From contig NZ_NIBS01000004.1 of assembly GCF_002632465.1 (NCBI RefSeq), positions 1 to 64,000 of the forward strand: a stretch of DNA of 64,000 nt, in the 5' to 3' direction. The notes under the pieces were generated by a model, which worked only from the letters and a program-made list of their open reading frames with translations, was not told the origin of the DNA and did not search any database. The DNA is from Xenorhabdus budapestensis. GTDB lineage: Bacteria; Pseudomonadota; Gammaproteobacteria; Enterobacterales; Enterobacteriaceae. Below, piece after piece: positions 20,701 to 29,500 of the stretch (position 1 is its first letter; every line of letters starts with the position of its first letter). Made by a program: the position numbers and the translations under genes.

Positions 20701-23700
20701 TTCTTGTGCCATCCCCAACATACTGGTGAAAACAACCGGTGTCAGAGGTTGCCTGTTTTGGGCTTCACCAGATTGCTGGCGACCCAATTCCCGCAGCACT
20801 TCAACCCCATTGACATGACTATGACTCAGCCGTTGCCAGAGCAAAGCCTGGGTTTTTTCCATGCTGGCACGCAGGGAGGTGGTTTTGCGTAAATCAAAAT
20901 CCATCAGCATGACGGAGGTAAAATCACCAATCAGCTCTTGAACCTCTGGATGGAAAGGCTGGCGGTTAAAAAATGTCAGGTTGAGGGTAAACAGCGGATG
21001 GCGGCTGTACCATTCAAGCGTATGGGCAAATAGTGTTAGCAGACCCGCGGAAGGTGTGACTCCCCATTTTTTCCAGCTTTGTTTAAGTATTTGCCAGTCA
21101 GATTGTGCCAGCCGACCTTCATAAGTCGTGAATTGTGGCTGGCTACGCTGAGGTAATTGTGGGTTCAACGGTAATCTTGGCGCAGGAGGCAGTGAAAGTA
21201 ATTGTTCCTGCCAGTATGCCCATGATGCGCGCCACTCTTTACTTTCACGTTGTGCTTGTTCTGCCATCACATAGTCGCGGAAAGTAAATGTTTGTGGAGC
21301 CAGTGGTTGTTGCTGGTGATAAGCTCGTTGTAGATCGTCCATCATGATCCGGAAACTCTGTACGTCAAACTGCAACAGATCCAAGTTCATATGTAAGCGG
21401 CAACGCTCATTCGGCAGCAGGGAAACAGAGACTTCAAACAGTGGCCACTGTTCCGCAGGCGGCACTTGATAAGAAAGAGTATGACGACGCTGAGCTAAAG
21501 CTTGTTCGCAGGCTGTATCGTCCAGCGTTCGCAAATCATCCTGCGATAAAACATACCAAGGTGTTTCAGACAGAATTCTCTGTTGCCCATCTTCATCAAC
21601 GATCATGCGCAACATGCCATGACGCTGAATTAAAGCATTCCATGCCTTTTCAAAACGTGGGATATCAAAGCTGTTCAGTGTCAGATCCCATTCAAACAGG
21701 ACGTGACATGCCACACCACCAAAATCAATGGCCTGGGTACGACCAACCCAGTAAGCGTGCTGAATGGGTGTCAGAGGAAATGGTGCATGGTGTTGGGCAC
21801 TGTCAATAATGATCTCAGGCTGAGCGGATACAGAGGTTTGTTCAGGCAATGCGTCGCCAATAAGCGTATTAAGCCCCTCCAGTGTCATATTCTGATAGGC
21901 CAATTCAGCGGTTAATCTGAAACCAAATTGCTGGTGAATTACCGTATTTAGTTCAAGGAACAGTAAGGAATCCAAACCGAATTGTAATAGATCTTGTTGG
22001 GACTCCAGACGTTCAGGCTGTTCTAAGCGCAATAATGTTGCAATATGCTGATGTAGCCAATGAAGCCGCTGTTTACTGTCCTGATAGAGCGCGTTATCAG
22101 CAGTGAATGCAGATGTCGGCATTGTAGCGGTATGGGCTGTGTCAGCCTGCAAACGCCGCAAAATGTCAGGATGACGCTCATCTAACCGCATTGCCAGATA
22201 GCAAGGAGAAGCGGTACGCAGGGATTGATTGAGATGCCAGATTCCTTCATTGACACTGAATGGTAACATGCCATCTTGCGCTAGTTTTTCCACTAATCGC
22301 CGATCGCTGGTCATGCCAATGCCACCCCAAACACCCCAAACTAACGTTTTTACCATCAATGTATTTGCCATCAATGGAGTGGTTGCGGTCAGTGCTAAAG
22401 ATTCCAGACAAGCGTTGGTGACGGCATAAGAGCCTTGTCCCTGAGCACCTAACATGGAAGCAGCGGAAGCATGAAGCAGCAGGTATTTTGCCTTATGTTG
22501 CTGAAGTACCGTATGTAACGTTGACGCGCTCTGGGATTTTACGCATAACATTTGCAACAGATGTTGACGCTCAAGTTTTGCCAGCGGAGTATGATCAGCA
22601 ATACCGGCGGCATGAATCGCGCCAGCAATACCATCTTCTTGTGCCAGTGATTGCACGGCATTTAACAAAGTTGATGTGTCAGTGACATCAACATTAATCC
22701 AGCGTATTTCGTATTCGCCACTTAGTGACAGCTCTTGGACAAAAGCATCCCAGTTCTCATGTTTGCGGCGGGCAAACACAGCAACCTTACGAGCACCTTG
22801 AGCCAGCAACCAACGGATAGAAATTTGCCCGATCCCACCCATACCACCAGTAACGATGTGCCAACCCTGATGGGGAATCGACATTGGTTGCTGCGATAAC
22901 ATAAATGGCTGACGCTGTAAAACAGGGACAGCCACTTGATTTCCGCGTACTTTCAGCCAGCGATGTTGTTCATTCAGATAACCGAGTGCTAATAACAAAG
23001 CATCGGTATCATTGATATCGGTGATATCAATCGCCTGAATATGGCGATGGGGATACTCTTCAACCGCAACCCGCAACAGTGCCCAGACGGCGTATTGAGC
23101 GGGATTGATATCCTCTTTTGATAAGGTGCTTTCAGGTTGAGCACAGCAAGTTACAACGGTTAAGGATGTTGTTTCATCACGTTTTAATTCGCTAATAACC
23201 TGATCACACAATTCACCAACATCATCACCCTGGAGCAGTAATAATGTATTTCCGCTTTCCGGCTGTAAATTAATGCCTGCCTGACGCCAATGTTGAGCAA
23301 TTGTGTCACTCGCTGTTGATGAACGAAGAGTATACCTCGTTGAAAATCTTGGTTTATCTACAGTCTTTATGGTGCGCCAATGCAGAACATAGTGAGTATC
23401 AGGGCAAGGTTGTGGTGCAGGAAGCCATGATTTTGTCGTCGTCGGTGTTGTCGCTAACTGGCGAGGTAGATCAGCCCGATCACTCATTAAGGCGAATAAA
23501 CGTTCGCCAACATAAATCAATGCAGGGAAATCGGTGAGTAAATTTGCCTCCAATAAGCGGCGCTTGGCATATGGCAGAGCACGGAGCGGGCGATACATTT
23601 TACTGACTGTTGGCCCGACAACTTGTTGGTAATAGCCTTGCTGAACACAATGGTTCAATAGTTGTTCTAGCAAAGGGCGCCAGCAAGGTTGCAGTCGGCC

Positions 23701-26568
23701 AGCCCGAATCGTGTCAATGGCACTGAAACCTTGTTCAGTCTTGTGCCCATGACATTGATAGATCAGTGCATCGGTATACAGCGCTCGAAGTATTGCTGCA
23801 TTGGCGTTTTGCTCAATGGCAGGATCGAGCAGGGAATTAATATCAAGCTCAGTATTAGTATTGGCCGAATGTTGTACAAAATTGTGTTGCACAGTGTTGG
23901 CGGTAGCGAAGCTATAATGCTGTTTGTCAAATGGATAGAGAGGAGCATGGCATTTTGATCCGGTAAACGGAAAAAGACGCGGCCAATCAAGATGTGCCCC
24001 AGCACAGTAGAGTTGCATTAGTGCTGTTTGCTGAGCTGTCTCTGGCATATTTTGACGAGGCGCACTGGCAACCCAGGTTTCATGTGGCAAACTGATACGT
24101 CGTCCGATCCCTGTTAGCTGTGCATCAGCACCAAATTCTACGAATAATGCCACACCTTGTTGACGGGCGAACTCAATCGCTTGATGGTAACGCACTGTCT
24201 GACGTATATGGTGACGCCAGTAGTTTGGTGAACCTAGTTGCTCGGTAGTTGCAATATCTGCTGTCAGGGTAGAAATTAACGGAATTTCGCCCGATACAGG
24301 CTGTAGCTGGTTGCCATACAGGGAAAAATGCTGAGAAAATTCTTCCAGAATTGGTTCAAGCATGGCTGAATGTGCTGCGCAGGCAACGTTAAGGCGCTGG
24401 TAATTGATCTGCTGCTGTTCCAGACGTTGTGTCAGTGTGTCAATTTCTGTTTCTGTACCAGCCCAAATCCAGTGTTGTGGACTATTGCAAACCGCCAGAT
24501 CCAATGCCAGTGTATGCGTAAGGGGAAGAATATCTTCTTCGTTGGCAAAAACTGCCAACATTGCCCCCCCTTGGGCACATTTTTGCATCAACTTGCCCCG
24601 TACCGCGACCAGCGGCATCACTTGCTCCGGCGTGAGAATTCCGGCAACAACGGCAGCAGCGAATTCGCCAACGGAGTGCCCTAATACGTAATCCGGCTTT
24701 AAGCCAAGTGATCGCCAATATGCTGCCAGCGCAATCTGATGCGCCACAATTGCTGGCTGTGCATATTCAGTGGTAGCTAATGCGGCTTCATGCTCTCCAA
24801 ACATCACTGCTTTTAATGGCAGTGCCAACTCAGAGGTACAGGCGACACAACAGCGATCCAACATAGCGGAGAAAACAGGAGAGCTGGCATACATTGCTTC
24901 TCCCATGCCAGACCATTGACAACCCTGACCGCTGAATTGCCACAGTTGTTTATTTTCACTCCTCTCTTGTCCGCTAAAAATATCCGGTGTTGGACTATGG
25001 TTCGCAAAAGCGGATAAGCTCGCAGCATTTTTTGCCGTATTTTGTGGTATCAGTGTCAATGCTAAACGCCAGGGGAATGAAAGATCGCGCCCCTGTAAAG
25101 CCGTCCAGGCCAAATTAGCATGATTTTCTGAGGCAAGCACAATAGCGTAACGTTGTGCCAATTGACGTAGTGAAGATTCAGAAGCTGCGGAGAGCAACAA
25201 AGGCGTGCTTTGTGCTTGAACTTGAGAATAATTGACACGGTGACGCTGTAATTCTTCTGGCAATGATTGCACCACGATATGGCAGTTGGTGCCGCCAATA
25301 CCGAATGAAGAAACGCCCGCAGTACGCAGTTCTTGTGTCCAACGTTGCCCTTGTGTTGCTAGCCTGAATGGGCTTTCTTCCAACCGCAATGCCGGATTGG
25401 GTTGCTGTACATTGATAGTCGGCGGAATGTAACCATGCCAGACTGACAGAACCGTTTTAATCAAACTGGCAATACCCGCGGCAGTATCGAGATGGCCTAT
25501 GTTGCTTTTCACTGAACCAAGGTAACAAGGCGGTACAGCCACACTACGTTTGGAGAATATGCTGCGTAATGCATCAACTTCTATTGGATCGCCAAGTGGT
25601 GTACCTGTACCATGTGCTTCAATCATTCCGACATCATCAATGCTGACATCTGCCAGTTGTAATGCTTCGGTAATTACACTGCGCTGACCATTAACCGAAG
25701 GGGCAGTAAAACCCACTTTCTCATTGCCGTCGTTATTAATAGCACTGCCACGCAACACCGCCATGATAGGATCGCCATCGCGTAACGCATCGCTCAGACG
25801 TTTCAGCGTAACAACACCAACGCCATTGCCACCGTAAGTGCCGTTTGCCTGACTATCAAAGGGACGGCAGTGCCCATCGGGTGAGAAGATCATCCCTGGT
25901 TGATACAAGTAACCGCTTTCTTGTGGGAAAGAAACCGCTACACCACCCGCCAGTGCCATATCACATTCACCGGAACGCAGGTTTTCGCAAGCCATATGCA
26001 CAGCAACCAGTGAGCTTGAACAGGCTGTTTGTACTGTCAGTGCGGGACCTTTCAGATTTAATTTATAGGCGGTACGCGTCGCAAGATAATCTTTATCGTT
26101 GCTCATTAGCGCTTGTAGCCCTTTCACTTTGCCAATGTCGGTCATAGTGAATTGTGACCATGAAGGCCAAGTACTGACTCGGCTACTAGCGAAAACGCCT
26201 GTTTTCAGGCGCACATTACGTGGAGAATAGCCGGCATGTTCAAGGGCATGCCAGGCTGTTTGCAGAAACAGGCGTTGCTGAGGATCGAGCATTTCTGCTT
26301 CCTGACTCGAATAGCCAAACAGTGTGGCGTCAAATTGTTCCGCATCCTCTAATATCGCTGCCTGATTGACAAAGTTTTCACTATCAATGACTTCAGGTGG
26401 AATACCTGCATCCAATAATGTTTGGCGGGAGAGTGTGGTAGTACACTCAATCCCTTGTTGCAGGTTATGCCAGAAAGTATCGCTATCTGGTGCCTGTGGA
26501 AAACGACAGGCAAGGCCAATCACTGCGATAGGATCACAATTATCGTAGTGAAGCGTTAAATCAGTCAT
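14749..26568 (-). CDS. HMWP1-like PKS/NRPS with an extra terminal Cys module
   Basis: 3939 residues; Yersinia HMWP1 has about 3163. Domain order from visible motifs: KS (Cys183 in QTACSSS, His in EAHGTGTPLGDP); AT (Ser632 in GHSVGEF, malonyl-like); a region of about 365 residues with no SAM-binding motif; KR (GGMGGIGQ near 1237, YAVTN); ACP (Ser1534); Cy (D1730-x4-D1735); methyltransferase (VLEVGAGTGAT near 2288); PCP (Ser2561); a second Cy (D2751-x4-D2756); A domain (FTSGSTGTPKG near 3208-3220, selectivity residues reading DLYNLSLIWK, the cysteine code); PCP (Ser3619); TE (Ser3746 in GWSFGG). The Yersinia protein ends Cy-MT-PCP-TE and has an MT in its PKS module. Here the PKS MT is lost and a Cy-A-PCP module is added. 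ATGA overlap with the HMWP2-like gene. Confidence 0.95.
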   Translation of the reverse strand: MTDLTLHYDNCDPIAVIGLACRFPQAPDSDTFWHNLQQGIECTTTLSRQTLLDAGIPPEVIDSENFVNQAAILEDAEQFDATLFGYSSQEAEMLDPQQRLFLQTAWHALEHAGYSPRNVRLKTGVFASSRVSTWPSWSQFTMTDIGKVKGLQALMSNDKDYLATRTAYKLNLKGPALTVQTACSSSLVAVHMACENLRSGECDMALAGGVAVSFPQESGYLYQPGMIFSPDGHCRPFDSQANGTYGGNGVGVVTLKRLSDALRDGDPIMAVLRGSAINNDGNEKVGFTAPSVNGQRSVITEALQLADVSIDDVGMIEAHGTGTPLGDPIEVDALRSIFSKRSVAVPPCYLGSVKSNIGHLDTAAGIASLIKTVLSVWHGYIPPTINVQQPNPALRLEESPFRLATQGQRWTQELRTAGVSSFGIGGTNCHIVVQSLPEELQRHRVNYSQVQAQSTPLLLSAASESSLRQLAQRYAIVLASENHANLAWTALQGRDLSFPWRLALTLIPQNTAKNAASLSAFANHSPTPDIFSGQERSENKQLWQFSGQGCQWSGMGEAMYASSPVFSAMLDRCCVACTSELALPLKAVMFGEHEAALATTEYAQPAIVAHQIALAAYWRSLGLKPDYVLGHSVGEFAAAVVAGILTPEQVMPLVAVRGKLMQKCAQGGAMLAVFANEEDILPLTHTLALDLAVCNSPQHWIWAGTETEIDTLTQRLEQQQINYQRLNVACAAHSAMLEPILEEFSQHFSLYGNQLQPVSGEIPLISTLTADIATTEQLGSPNYWRHHIRQTVRYHQAIEFARQQGVALFVEFGADAQLTGIGRRISLPHETWVASAPRQNMPETAQQTALMQLYCAGAHLDWPRLFPFTGSKCHAPLYPFDKQHYSFATANTVQHNFVQHSANTNTELDINSLLDPAIEQNANAAILRALYTDALIYQCHGHKTEQGFSAIDTIRAGRLQPCWRPLLEQLLNHCVQQGYYQQVVGPTVSKMYRPLRALPYAKRRLLEANLLTDFPALIYVGERLFALMSDRADLPRQLATTPTTTKSWLPAPQPCPDTHYVLHWRTIKTVDKPRFSTRYTLRSSTASDTIAQHWRQAGINLQPESGNTLLLLQGDDVGELCDQVISELKRDETTSLTVVTCCAQPESTLSKEDINPAQYAVWALLRVAVEEYPHRHIQAIDITDINDTDALLLALGYLNEQHRWLKVRGNQVAVPVLQRQPFMLSQQPMSIPHQGWHIVTGGMGGIGQISIRWLLAQGARKVAVFARRKHENWDAFVQELSLSGEYEIRWINVDVTDTSTLLNAVQSLAQEDGIAGAIHAAGIADHTPLAKLERQHLLQMLCVKSQSASTLHTVLQQHKAKYLLLHASAASMLGAQGQGSYAVTNACLESLALTATTPLMANTLMVKTLVWGVWGGIGMTSDRRLVEKLAQDGMLPFSVNEGIWHLNQSLRTASPCYLAMRLDERHPDILRRLQADTAHTATMPTSAFTADNALYQDSKQRLHWLHQHIATLLRLEQPERLESQQDLLQFGLDSLLFLELNTVIHQQFGFRLTAELAYQNMTLEGLNTLIGDALPEQTSVSAQPEIIIDSAQHHAPFPLTPIQHAYWVGRTQAIDFGGVACHVLFEWDLTLNSFDIPRFEKAWNALIQRHGMLRMIVDEDGQQRILSETPWYVLSQDDLRTLDDTACEQALAQRRHTLSYQVPPAEQWPLFEVSVSLLPNERCRLHMNLDLLQFDVQSFRIMMDDLQRAYHQQQPLAPQTFTFRDYVMAEQAQRESKEWRASWAYWQEQLLSLPPAPRLPLNPQLPQRSQPQFTTYEGRLAQSDWQILKQSWKKWGVTPSAGLLTLFAHTLEWYSRHPLFTLNLTFFNRQPFHPEVQELIGDFTSVMLMDFDLRKTTSLRASMEKTQALLWQRLSHSHVNGVEVLRELGRQQSGEAQNRQPLTPVVFTSMLGMAQEGVAIKQSITQLLGDPVFVLSQTPQVWLDHQVMEVDGDLLFNWYCMDDVLEAGVIEALFTAYNTLLVQVMQICRQPERLEHYDLHTPPAGHTRYDFWPQHPALHQAEQYLRSQPEIRLAEIQPRQDDTQGYNLWLVAEDNVSLSLPEPSFSEPLVINTEVLPLPTLTEQQAFEHSWQHIEQQALLGLGQTLLRHNLFTSSQQCHSREEIEQRLQLAPQYQRLLTQWLALLSKQGFMEKIAGGYRCLQPLSQIPAPTAKLDNAVWCQTISRYVTTCIDQHDTLLAGRGNALELLFADKQTTASLYSENPALRCLNQTAAEIVRQLSQTSEHFTVLEVGAGTGATSKRVLKQNAQCIKSYHFTDVSPLFLDDARQSFKHYGETVKFALFDINQRIDFNQHPASGYDLIMAVNVLHDAIHLKNTLKRLSRLLKVGGWLLIIESTKRESAMQLASVGFIEGINAWADDRGDDQGNSALLELADWRKCLEKSGYRVSLEWPGQDGPELHQQLILARSEQQARLNVNEIAVQFSALPYPLHIQQQEQLPLAALPTMTAKDNMAQSVTTEAGQPETADDQLHGIEQQVIALWNSLLPQTIQRHSDFFQSGGDSLIATRMVVQLRRQGYEQANLQQLFEHPKLNEFCRTLRIIEANSTTLVTPHHTESASEQILPLTALQYAYWLGESQLFQFGNGIAHFYAELAIDGLDLPRFTAAWNRVINHHGQLRGYVKEGQYHILPEVPCYTPTIIDCRDMTQEKRETQLKNARNTLRTQGVPSDNWPLFDLTLYHTDDRTHLLHLTIDLLVADGKSLTLILRDLHHWYQEPDWQPEPPATTIADYIQALENEKAGEAWQQSRQYWLDRLPSIPDAPVLPLKDHQSQQLDQQCLTGYISSQQWQRLQQRAAEHRVSPSQVMLTLFAHILSVWSNSEHFTINVLHGNRLLMPQHCDMLVGNLSTTSLLEVDLHNISGFSDAINRIQKQWIADLQHALFDGQLVLREKNQHRHNLNAGMPIVFNDTTGTAGKGPSGLGTLNLFGAQTPHVYLDCMLISGTEGGVTIQWAILPQLFQPQVAENMFDHYQASIIALLEPDYQWSAPLPDWLPASDRTLCQNSNATKNVFPPHTLCSLIEQAVNRYPQHIAVVDACCQLDYRTLWSQSLTLAAHLQAQENQTSPLVGVVMEKGREQVIAVIATLLAGRAYLPIDASYPQQRIHQLLASGEVDTVLTQPKFAQQLNWPDNVQIIPLDETLLNKLPTTSKPSLSVHPEDLAYVIFTSGSTGTPKGVMIDHQGAVNTILDINQRIALNEHDSVLAISELTFDLSVYDLFGALSCGAKLVIPATGDNRQPDKLLAWLHQESVTVWNSVPAFVQLLEEYARSYPHSLHSLRWVLMSGDWIPTNLPTKLHTLHPELNLLSLGGATEASIWSIAYPIAQVDPNWRSIPYGKPLANQTFHVLNAALSPCPVWVTGELYIGGQGLALGYWADAEKTKHAFITHPQTGERLYRTGDLGRRLPDGNIEFLGRNDHQIKIRGYRIELGEIEHRLCEHPAIQQALVFSHTTSTGALQLVAGLRLTDNAPLSTELLPILPHWLQQTLPIWMCPQQFLILDAIPVSDNGKIDRRTLVTLVEKAQEVNSTPSAALSATGHTILSLWESVLEQQSINVHESFFTLGGDSLAAVRLMVKINQTFNCQYPLSLLQTYDTVHSLAEFIEHQPEDTCQRVILNEGSTEKPALFIVHPIGGHLLGYRHLAANFGDQRLIGLAFAPDNLNTDRPTIAALAADYINQIRTFQPKGPYALAGWSFGGLVAYEMAHQLRAAGENVSHCILIDSFAPNVRPDLILDDTFCHRHFLLDLQGQFPDLTLDNRTIAANTETFLQTLHEALPQSAQIDSSLTELYTVWRHNLCALLDYCPPRTSQPFSLIRAAQALPDFMDYLDPTTITSVDLGWQVFGPVSVTQLDGNHYSLFQHKHVSSLVICLKKILHSIPAIEPVKGNI

Positions 26569-29500
26569 TGTGCAGCTCCTTTATGACGTTTTTCCCGTTG
26601 TTGCAGACGTTTTTGTTGTTGACGCTGACGAAGAGTAATCGACGATTGATTTCCGCCGTGAGTATCTTTTCGACAACGCAAACTGAGTGCTTCTGGAGTT
26701 GGATAAGCGAATAAATCAGTAACAGCAAGGTGGTGAAAACCTGCATGTTGTAATTTGCCGTGCAATTGAATTAACTGTAGCGAATTGGCTCCGGCATCAA
26801 AAAAGTTCTGTTGAACATTGATGGCGTGGTTGGTTACAGATAAAAACAGGTGTTGAATTTCACTGCATATCTTTGGATCGCAACCTTCTGAATGTGATGA
26901 TGCAATAACAACGGATGCATTATCTTCAACCATCAGGCATTGCTGGCGTGGCATCAGTTGTTCTAACGCTGAATGCCAGCTTTCTGGTTGTGCCGCGAGG
27001 GTGCGTAATAGCGTCATATAGCTGTTAAACATGGTTTGCAACTGATGCGGCTCAAATAACGCTTCGACCGCATCCCAGTTCAGGCAAAGCTCATCGTCAG
27101 ATTCGTAAACCTGATGATCCAGCCAGATTTGTGGCGTTTGCGAGATGCCCCAAACGGGTTTCATCCATGATGAACGTGAAAGGAATTTCCCCTCATGAGT
27201 TCCTAATGCACTGGTGAAAACAACAGGCATGGTAGCTGCATCCGGGCCACGATTTTGTGCCAGCTCACGCATCACTCTGATCGCCGAAATATGGCGGTGA
27301 TCCAGATCCTGCCATAACTGTTGTTGTAATCGCCGTGCACTTGATAACCAATTTTTCTCTGGATGCCAGGCGAGAAGTGACAGTGAAGTAAAATCACCCA
27401 AAATATGATTAATGTCCTCATGCCAGTGTGGACGATCAAACAGGGTAAGATTAAGGGTTAATTCCGCTCTGGTGCTGAATGCAGAGAGAACAACCGCGTA
27501 AGCGGCAATCAAGAGCGCGGAAGGTGTTATCTGATGTGGGGCAGCATATTGCTTCAACTGCTTCCATTCATGTGCAGATAACCGATCGCTATAACGTACA
27601 AAATGTGGGGATTGCACGTTTTCCGGTACAATACGCAATGGTAATTGTGGTGCCAGTGGTAATGTTTTCACCTGCTCTTGCCAATATTGTAGCGAACTTT
27701 GATGCACTGGCGTTTGTTGCTGACGTAACACACACTCTCGGAATGTGATGCTCAGTGGTGGCAATTCGTGTTGTTCGTTGAGATATAGCTGTTCTAATTC
27801 AGCCAGCAATATCTGCATACTCAAGCCATCTAATAGTAAATTATCCAGACTGACGAATAATCGGGAAACAGGGCTGTTGTCTTGCGCAAGTTGGAAATCG
27901 AACACTGGCCAGTGTCCGGCATCTAATACCTGATGTGACAAACGATCGCGTAGTGTATCCGCCTCAGTAATATCAGTGAATTGGTGTTGTTTAACTGAGA
28001 AGAAGGGGACATCTTGTAATATTTGTTGTTGCCCATTAACAACCACGGTTCTAAGCATCGGATGACGCTGGATCAGGCGATTTAATACTCGGTTCAGGCG
28101 TTGAACATCTAGTTGTTCTATCCGGTATTCGATAAAGAAATGCGAGCCAACACCACTTAGGGTAAAACCGGGGTGACGCCCAACCAGATAAGCCTGTTGA
28201 ACTTCGGTCAGTGGGAAAGGTTGGTATTCATCTTGTCCTTTTAGTGTTAAATATGTTTCTGATGAAGTTTCAGACAGAGGCGCAATGAGTGGAGAAAGTG
28301 TCGTGGTGAATGCCGCTAATTGCGGGTTACGGAAAAGGTGACTCAGTTCACCTTTCAAGCCTTGTTGTGCCAGTTCACCGATCAGACGTGTAGCCAAAAG
28401 GCTGTCACCGCCAAGTTGGAAAAAGTCGCTGTTACGACCTGGCTGCTCAGTATTCAACAAACGTTGCCAAATGGCAGCAACAGTTTGCTCCTGTGCATTC
28501 AACAGAATCATGTCATTCTGGTGCGGTTCGGTTTCGGTTTTTGTGGCGGACAGCAAGCCTTGTGCCAGAGCTTTACGGTCGATTTTACCATTAGGTGTAA
28601 GGGGCAGATGAGGAATAACATGCAAGCGTTGTGGGATCATATATCCCGGTAAATATTGTGCCAATACGGACTTAATTTTTTCCCTATCTGTTACGGTGAC
28701 GTTGTCACTTGCTTGCATTAATAACACACTAAGGTTGCCAAGGGTAATTGGAGCTTCTGTCTGTAGCGGCAGAAGAGATAACCATTGTGATGCAGCGCGT
28801 AGCTGAATACCGTGAGGTGAGAGCAACTCAGTGGTAACCAGAGAGATAGATGAAGCGTGGTGCAACTCTATTGCCAATACCAACGCACCGGGTTGTGCTA
28901 AAGGTATCAACGCCTCAATACAGTTTGCCGGATCTTCTTCTCGGTGTAATACATTGTTTAGCAAGATAATATCTGCCTGATGTTGTAACGAATCAGGAAT
29001 TTGCTTAGGCCAGCGTTTCACTGACATATGAGTGTGAGCACTTAACCGAGTTTGCATCTGGTTAATGAATGCCTGAGAACGTTCAAAGCCGATATAGGAC
29101 AGATGTTGATCGGTAATCTGTTCTGCCAGCCATTGGGCACAGAGACCACTGCGGGCATCGAACTCCATCACGGTAACAGGGCGTTGTAACCGTTGGGAAA
29201 GGGCAACGATAACCTGCTTTAATCCTGCCAACCATTGTTGAGTTTCGGGCAGTACAAAGAGCTGTTGTTCCGGTGCGAACTGCGGATCATCAAGCAATGT
29301 GACTGCGGTTTGTTGTCCGGTCAGAATACTACGCAGCGTAGAATGCCAGCGCTCAGGGATAAATCCTGCTTTAGTTTCATTCTTGAATGTCGAGGATGAC
29401 AATCCAGTTTGATAAACGTTATGCTCAGATTCAACCAATAGATTGCATTGGCAAAGATACGCCAGCATACGGGCAAACCAGTCATGATATTCCGGTTGAG

